The position numbers were made by a program, and so were the translations under genes. The notes below the pieces were generated by a model. It was not told the origin of the DNA. It searched no databases and was given only the letters and a program-made list of their open reading frames with translations. Source: Amycolatopsis sp. GM8 (lineage in GTDB: Bacteria > Actinomycetota > Actinomycetes > Mycobacteriales > Pseudonocardiaceae). From it: DNA of 64,000 bases. Where the stretch lies: the NCBI RefSeq assembly GCF_021653975.1, contig NZ_JAJKFK010000001.1:648853-712852 (forward strand), written 5' to 3'. How positions within the stretch are numbered: position 1 is the stretch's first letter; each line of letters opens with the position of its first letter. This document shows, piece after piece, positions 59,110-64,000 of the stretch.

Positions 59110-60336
59110 ATGGGAAAGGCACTCGAAGGCGTGCGCGTGCTGGACATGACCCATGTCCAATCAGGACCGTCCTGCACCCAGATCCTGGCCTGGCTCGGGG
59201 CCGACGTGGTGAAGCTCGAAGCACCGGGCGGCGACATCACCCGCAAGCAGCTGCGTGACCTGCCCGATGTGGACAGTCTGTACTTCACGATGCTCAACTG
59301 CAACAAGCGAAGCATCACACTGAACCTCAAGAGCGAAGAGGGCAAGCGGATCTTCACCGAGCTACTGCCCCGGTTCGATGTGCTCGCGGAGAACTTCGGT
59401 CCGGGCGCGATCGACCGGATGGGCTTCACCTGGGACCGGCTCCAGGAGCTCAACCCACGGCTGATCTTCGCCTCCATCAAGGGTTTCGGCGAAGGCCCGT
59501 ACACGCATTTCAAGGCGTACGAGGTGGTCGCGCAGGCGATGGGCGGCTCGATGTCGACCACCGGTTTCGAAGACGGGCCGCCGCTGGCGACCGGCGCGCA
59601 GATCGGCGACTCGGGCACCGGAATCCATACCGTGGCCGGGATCCTGGCCGCGCTGTTCCAGCGTGAGCACACCGGTCGCGGGCAACGAGTCACGGTCGCG
59701 ATGCAGCACGCGGTGCTGAATCTGGCCCGCGTCAAGCTGCGTGACCAGCAGCGGCTTTCACACGGTCCACTCAAGGAGTACCCCAACGAGGAGTTCGGCG
59801 ACACCGTGCCGCGCTCCGGCAACGCCTCAGGCGGCGGGCAGCCGGGCTGGGCGGTGAAATGCGCGCCGGGCGGGCCGAACGACTACATCTACGTGATCGT
59901 GCAGCCCGTCGGCTGGGAGCCCATCACGAGGCTGATCGGCCGTCCCGAACTGGCCGAGGATCCCGAGTGGGCCACCCCGGAGGCGCGCCTGAACAAGCTG
60001 GACAAGATGTTCCAGCTGATCGAGGACTGGAGCATCGGGCACGGCAAGTGGGAGGTGCTCGCGAAACTCAACGAGCACAACATTCCCTGCGGTCCGATCC
60101 TGTCCACAAAGGAAATCATCGAGGACGAATCGCTGGCGGCCAACGAGATGGTGGTGAAGGTGGACCATCCCGAGCGCGGCGAGTTCACCACCGTCGGCTG
60201 CCCGATCAAGCTGTCCGACTCGCCGGTCGACGTCGACCGTTCCCCGTTGCTGGGCGAGCACAACGAAGAGGTCTACGCACGCGAACTCGGCCTGGGCGAG
60301 CAGCTGGCGGGACTCAAGGCCAAGGGAGTCATCTGA
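59110..60336 (+). CDS. frc: Formyl-CoA:oxalate CoA-transferase (class III, Frc)
   Basis: The 408-residue protein closely follows Oxalobacter Frc from memory: [92 protein letters not shown] and [10 protein letters not shown]. The catalytic Asp is D167 ([12 protein letters not shown]). It moves CoA from formyl-CoA to oxalate, making oxalyl-CoA. GAGGGGA precedes the ATG. It lies between the TPP enzyme and the ADP-forming synthetase, with 11 bases before and a 1-base overlap after. This gene is the firmest basis for calling the cluster oxalate-related. Confidence 0.92.
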   Translation: MGKALEGVRVLDMTHVQSGPSCTQILAWLGADVVKLEAPGGDITRKQLRDLPDVDSLYFTMLNCNKRSITLNLKSEEGKRIFTELLPRFDVLAENFGPGAIDRMGFTWDRLQELNPRLIFASIKGFGEGPYTHFKAYEVVAQAMGGSMSTTGFEDGPPLATGAQIGDSGTGIHTVAGILAALFQREHTGRGQRVTVAMQHAVLNLARVKLRDQQRLSHGPLKEYPNEEFGDTVPRSGNASGGGQPGWAVKCAPGGPNDYIYVIVQPVGWEPITRLIGRPELAEDPEWATPEARLNKLDKMFQLIEDWSIGHGKWEVLAKLNEHNIPCGPILSTKEIIEDESLAANEMVVKVDHPERGEFTTVGCPIKLSDSPVDVDRSPLLGEHNEEVYARELGLGEQLAGLKAKGVI

Positions 60337-62459
60337 TGGACCAGAGCATCGTGCGCGAGATCCTGGACAAGGTCCGCGCCGAGGGCCGGGACGCGCTGAC
60401 CGCGCCCGAGGGCAAGCGGATCTGCGACGCCTACGGCATTCCGACGCCGCGCGAAGCGCTCGCCACGACGGCGGACGAAGCCGTGGCGCTCGCCGGCGAG
60501 ATCGGCGGACCGGTGGTGTGCAAGATCGTCTCGCCGCAGATCCTGCACAAGACCGAAGCCGGCGGCGTCATCGTAGGCGTGCAGGGAGCGTCCGCGGTCC
60601 GCGAGGCATTCGACAAGATCGTCGCGAACGCCAAGGCGTACAACGCATCCGCGAATATCACCGGGGTGCTGGTACAGCAACTGGTCGGTGGCGGCCAGGA
60701 GGTCATCATCGGCGCGACCACGGACCCGACGTTTGGCAAAGTGGTTGCGTTCGGTCTCGGCGGCGTGCTCGTCGAGGTACTCAAGGACGTGACTTTTCGC
60801 CTGGCGCCACTGGATCTGGCCGAGGCCGTGTCCATGGTGGACAGTATCGGCGCGGCGGAGGTATTGCACGGCGTCCGCGGTGATTCCGGGGTGGACCTCG
60901 GCGCGCTGGCTTCGGTGATCCAACGGGTGTCCACTTTGGTCACCGACTTCCCAGAGATCCGCGAGTTCGACCTCAATCCGGTGTTCGCTTCCGCCGACGG
61001 CGCGATCGCGGCGGACGTCCGGATCCTGGTCGAGACGGGTGAGGTGGCCGAGCCGGTCCGGCCGTCACGCGAGGAGATCCTGCGCGTGATGAACCGGTTG
61101 ATGAACCCGCGGTCGGTCGCGGTGATCGGCGCGTCCGACACCGAGGGCAAGATCGGCAACTCGGTGATGAAGAACCTGGTGGACGGCGGTTACGCGGGCG
61201 AGATTCACCCGATCAACCCGAAGGCCGACGAGATCATGGGCCGCAAGGCCCACGCGTCGGTCGGCGACATCCCGGGCGAGGTGGACGTGGCGGTGTTCGC
61301 CATCCCGGCGAAGTTCGTGCCGGGCGCGCTGACGGAATGCGGCGAGAAGGGCGTGCCGGCAGCGGTGCTGATCCCGTCCGGGTTCGCCGAGACCGGCAAC
61401 CAGGAACTGCAGGACGAGATCGTCGCGATCGGGAAGCGCTACGGGATCCGCATGCTGGGCCCGAACATCTACGGCTACTACTACACGCCGCAGAACCTGT
61501 GCGCGACGTTCTGCACCCCGTACGACGTGCGTGGCGGGGTGGCGCTGACCTCGCAGAGCGGCGGCATCGGCATGGCGATCCTCGGGTTCAGCCGGACCAC
61601 GAAGATGGGCGTGTCCGCGATCGTCGGGCTCGGCAACAAGTCCGATGTGGACGAAGACGACCTACTGACGTTCTTCGAGCAGGACGACAACACCCAGTGC
61701 GTCGCGATGCATCTGGAGGACCTGAAGGACGGGCGCGCGTTCGTCTCCGCCGCGCAGCGGATGACGAAGACGAAGCCGGTCGTGGTACTCAAAGCCGGTC
61801 GCACTGACCTGGGCGCGCGGGCCGCCGGTTCGCACACCGGCGCGCTCGCGGGCGACGACAAGGTGTACGACGACATCCTGCGGCAGGCGGGTGTGGTCCG
61901 CGCACCGGGCCTCAACGAGATGCTGGAGTACGCGCGATCGTTGCCCCTGATGCCGGCGCCGAAGGGCGAGAACGTCGTGATCATCACCGGCGCCGGCGGT
62001 TCGGGCGTGCTGCTGTCGGACGCGTGTGTCGACAACGGACTGTCCTTGATGGACATTCCGCCGGATCTGGACGAGGCGTTCCGCCGGTTCATCCCGCCGT
62101 TCGGCGCGGCGGGCAACCCGATCGACATCACCGGCGGCGAGCCGCCGTCGACGTACGAGGCGACGATCCGGCTCGGGCTGTCCGATCCCCGGATCCACGC
62201 GCTGATCCTGGGCTACTGGCACACCATCGTCACGCCGCCGATGGTGTTCGCCGAACTGACCGCGCGAGTGGTCGAGGAGTTCCGGGCCAAGGGCATCGAC
62301 AAGCCCGTGGTCGCTTCGCTCGCGGGGGACACCGAGGTCGAGAAGGCGTGCGAGTACCTGTTCGACCACAAGGTGATCGCCTACCCCTACACCACCGAAC
62401 GCCCGGTTGCCGTGCTGGGCGCGAAATACCAGTGGGCGCGGGCAGCGGGACTGTTGTAG
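60336..62459 (+). CDS. ADP-forming acyl-CoA synthetase, ATP-grasp domain first
   Basis: The 707-residue protein starts at the ATG at 60336, overlapping the Frc stop. It has an N-terminal ATP-grasp domain (KIVSPQILHKTEAGGVIVGV; residues about 10-235), then a CoA-binding domain (SVAVIGASDTEGKIGNSVMKN; from about 262) and a ligase domain with the phosphohistidine H500 in AAGSHTGALAGDD. So it is an active NDP-forming type. The domain order is permuted compared with the acetyltransferase at 24553. In this operon it could make oxalyl-CoA from oxalate, or recover ATP from formyl-CoA or acetyl-CoA. The acid used is not known. Confidence 0.87.
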   Translation: MDQSIVREILDKVRAEGRDALTAPEGKRICDAYGIPTPREALATTADEAVALAGEIGGPVVCKIVSPQILHKTEAGGVIVGVQGASAVREAFDKIVANAKAYNASANITGVLVQQLVGGGQEVIIGATTDPTFGKVVAFGLGGVLVEVLKDVTFRLAPLDLAEAVSMVDSIGAAEVLHGVRGDSGVDLGALASVIQRVSTLVTDFPEIREFDLNPVFASADGAIAADVRILVETGEVAEPVRPSREEILRVMNRLMNPRSVAVIGASDTEGKIGNSVMKNLVDGGYAGEIHPINPKADEIMGRKAHASVGDIPGEVDVAVFAIPAKFVPGALTECGEKGVPAAVLIPSGFAETGNQELQDEIVAIGKRYGIRMLGPNIYGYYYTPQNLCATFCTPYDVRGGVALTSQSGGIGMAILGFSRTTKMGVSAIVGLGNKSDVDEDDLLTFFEQDDNTQCVAMHLEDLKDGRAFVSAAQRMTKTKPVVVLKAGRTDLGARAAGSHTGALAGDDKVYDDILRQAGVVRAPGLNEMLEYARSLPLMPAPKGENVVIITGAGGSGVLLSDACVDNGLSLMDIPPDLDEAFRRFIPPFGAAGNPIDITGGEPPSTYEATIRLGLSDPRIHALILGYWHTIVTPPMVFAELTARVVEEFRAKGIDKPVVASLAGDTEVEKACEYLFDHKVIAYPYTTERPVAVLGAKYQWARAAGLL

Positions 62460-62502
62460 AGACGGAGGAAAACGGGGGGACAACCGAAGAAGGAGAACGG
62501 AA

Positions 62503-63891
62503 ATGAATTCGCCAGCGCCGCCGACATTCCGGGAGATCGTTGACAGTAACGGGAGAGTTTACCGGGTCGGGGAAACCGACCGGGACATCATGGGGCGTTC
62601 CCGGGCATGGATGGTGTGGCTGCCGTGGATCGCCATGATGGCCATCAGCTCGTCGGAATACGCTTTCACGTCCGCCGAGGACACGTTGTCCGAGGCGCAC
62701 AACTGGCACGGCGCCCACATTTTCTGGTTGCTGGGTGTCTGGGTTCTCTTCCAGGCCGCGGTCGCGTTCCCGGCCGGGAGGATGCGTGAGAACGGCACGT
62801 TGTCGGCGCGTTCGGCGATGGTGCTGGGAGCTGTGGGGGCTTTGCTGGGGTACGTCGCGCTCGCCTACGCGCCGTCGGTGTTCTGGGCTTATCTCGGTTT
62901 CGGGTTCTTCGGGGGTTCCGGCGCCGGGTTCGTTTACGCGACGTGTGTGAACATGGTCGGGAAGTGGTATCCCGAACGCAAGGGCGGCAAGACGGGGTTC
63001 GTCAACGGCGGGTTCGCCTACGGGTCGATCCCGTTCATCTTCCTGTTCCAGCAGTATCTGGATCTGGACAACTACAGCACGGTGCTGTTCGTGGTCGGTA
63101 TCTTCCTGGCCGCCACGGTGGCGCTGAGCGGGTTCTTCTTCAAGGACCCGCCGAAGAACTGGTGGCCGCCGCATGTCGATCCGTTGCGGGTGGCGACGGA
63201 TGACCCGCGGGTGCGCCGGGCGTTGCGGAAGAACCCGCCCGCGCTCAAGCAGTACACGCCGAAGGAAGCCCTCAAGACCGGCATTCTGCCGCTGATGTGG
63301 TTCTGTCTACTTTGTACAGCGGGGGTGAACATCTTCGGCATCGCGTTCCAGGTGCCGTTCGGTGAGGAGATGGGCTTCGCGGGCGGGATCGTCGCGCTGG
63401 CGATGAGCCTGAAGGCGCTGATCAACGGGACCGGCCGGGGTGTGATCGGCTGGATCTCGGACCGCTGCGGGCGGCGGGAGACGCTGGTCATCGTGTGCGT
63501 GACGCTGGGGCTGGCGCAGTTCGCGGTGTACCTGTCGGGGTCGATCGGGAACATGCCGCTGTTCCTGCTGTCGTCGATGGTGTCCGGGTTCGGCGGCGGT
63601 GCGATCTTCCCGCTGTTCGCGGCGATGACCGCGGACTACTTCGGGGAGAACAACAACGCGTCCAACTACGGCCTGGTCTACAGCTCGAAGCTGGTGTCGG
63701 GGCTGGTCGGCTCGGGCCTGGGCTCGGTCGTCGTCGCGGCCTGGGGTTACGGCGGGGCGTTCCTGCTGGCGGGTGGCATCGGGATCGGCACCGGCGGGCT
63801 CGCGCTGTTCCTGCGCCGCCCGCGGCTCACCGTTACCCCGCCGCGCTCGCCGGCCACCCTGAACCCGGCCGCCGAAGCCGGCTTGGACTGA
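62503..63891 (+). CDS. OFA-family MFS transporter (oxalate/formate antiporter-like)
   Basis: The 462-residue protein has about 12 membrane helices. Signature regions are GFVYATCVNMVGKWYPERKGGKTGFVNGGFAYGS (from about residue 143), the motif A-like WISDRCGRRETL, and ADYFGENNNASNYGLVYSSKLVSGLVG, characteristic of the OFA subfamily. AAGGAGA precedes the ATG. As the last gene of the Frc operon it probably imports oxalate in exchange for formate, or imports a related acid. The first ~30 residues are hydrophilic and cytoplasmic. Confidence 0.88.
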   Translation: MNSPAPPTFREIVDSNGRVYRVGETDRDIMGRSRAWMVWLPWIAMMAISSSEYAFTSAEDTLSEAHNWHGAHIFWLLGVWVLFQAAVAFPAGRMRENGTLSARSAMVLGAVGALLGYVALAYAPSVFWAYLGFGFFGGSGAGFVYATCVNMVGKWYPERKGGKTGFVNGGFAYGSIPFIFLFQQYLDLDNYSTVLFVVGIFLAATVALSGFFFKDPPKNWWPPHVDPLRVATDDPRVRRALRKNPPALKQYTPKEALKTGILPLMWFCLLCTAGVNIFGIAFQVPFGEEMGFAGGIVALAMSLKALINGTGRGVIGWISDRCGRRETLVIVCVTLGLAQFAVYLSGSIGNMPLFLLSSMVSGFGGGAIFPLFAAMTADYFGENNNASNYGLVYSSKLVSGLVGSGLGSVVVAAWGYGGAFLLAGGIGIGTGGLALFLRRPRLTVTPPRSPATLNPAAEAGLD

Positions 63892-63900
63892 CCATTCCCG

Positions 63901-63928
63901 GTGTCGGACTCGCCGTCCTGAGTGTCGG
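63901..63928 (+). repeat. Further copy of the 21-bp repeat family
   Basis: GTGTCGGACTCGCCGTC followed by CTGAGTGTCGG lies 9 bases after the transporter stop. It matches units of the array at 54669-54752. The sequence then runs into poly-G and cannot be followed. Confidence 0.65.
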
Positions 63929-63998
63929 GGGGGGGGGGGGGGGGGCGGGGGGGCCCCGACGGGGGGGGGGGGGGGGGGGGGTGGGGGGGGGGGGGCCG
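63927..63998. other. Poly-G run, probable sequencing or assembly artefact
   Basis: About 70 bases consist almost only of G, broken by a few C, T and A. Such runs are typical of failed two-colour sequencing reads or contig ends and have no counterpart elsewhere in the window. Confidence 0.85.
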
Positions 63999-64000
63999 CC

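Noticed and set aside
63927..64000. Telomere or G-quadruplex end
   Set aside because: No inverted-repeat telomere structure; near-homopolymer G fits a read artefact better.

Overview
The window reads as a chromosomal segment of a high-GC actinomycete, most likely Pseudonocardiaceae and Amycolatopsis-like. The evidence is strong GC bias in third codon positions, frequent GTG starts and ATGA/GTGA overlaps. Several gene blocks also keep the order known from Mycobacterium and Streptomyces. Nearly all of it is ordinary vertically inherited chromosome; no transposase, integrase, phage gene, CRISPR array, rRNA or tRNA was seen. The last ~70 bases are a poly-G run that looks like a sequencing or assembly artefact, so this is probably a contig end. 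All identifications come from reading motifs and gene order; no database search was run.

Layout. (1) 1-7613: Nudix-NYN fusion, ROK glucokinase, small Cys-motif protein, ArsA-type ATPase, SRPBCC protein, metallophosphoesterase and a second SRPBCC protein, divergent from a FadD15-type acyl-CoA synthetase. This resembles the M. tuberculosis Rv2183c-Rv2187 neighbourhood. (2) 7632-24569: a complete Mce4-type steroid importer (yrbE4AB, mce4A-F, two Mce-associated proteins) behind hsd4A, an aldehyde dehydrogenase and a second SDR. Divergent from it lie ferredoxin and chsE4-chsE5-fadD17. Two KstR-type operators (20565-20580 and 20821-20836) mark it as a cholesterol uptake and side-chain degradation regulon. 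(3) 24553-29239: a GNAT/acyl-CoA-synthetase-like protein acetyltransferase paired with an AcuC-type deacetylase, then an IdeR/DtxR repressor. (4) 29240-33107: galK and galE, flanked by two minisatellites upstream and, downstream, an array of decayed copies of the galE 3' end. (5) 33108-41078: DUF4192 protein, CcdC-like membrane protein, a two-component system, a serine hydrolase, a CBS protein, prolyl oligopeptidase and a NAD(P)-binding protein. (6) 41250-54615: class II ribonucleotide reductase nrdJ with nrdR, LysM protein and lexA sharing SOS boxes, a secreted propeller-like protein, hflX, an HTH regulator with divergent MFS exporter and palindromic operator, dapF, miaA and a DUF349 coiled-coil protein; this parallels M. 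tuberculosis Rv2718c-Rv2731. (7) 54751-63891: a divergent oxalate-type cluster: aldehyde dehydrogenase and PanE-like reductase on one side; TPP enzyme, formyl-CoA:oxalate CoA-transferase, ADP-forming acyl-CoA synthetase and OFA-family transporter on the other.

How the parts work together. Region 2 imports sterols through the Mce4 complex and feeds them to CoA activation (FadD17) and dehydrogenation (ChsE4-ChsE5). Region 3 probably controls acyl-CoA synthetases by reversible lysine acetylation. Region 6 combines dNTP supply and its repressor with the SOS regulator. Region 7 would import oxalate, activate it to oxalyl-CoA by CoA transfer, and then decarboxylate it or reduce it to glyoxylate.

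Points most worth a second look: the galE-tail array (32293-33060); the oxalate cluster with a TPP enzyme that lacks the usual oxalyl-CoA decarboxylase signatures and duplicated operator-like boxes 90 bp apart; a recurrent quasi-palindrome GTCC-N5-GGAC that forces rare codons in many genes; the 140-bp palindromic element at the left edge; and a 21-bp repeat family found at three loci.
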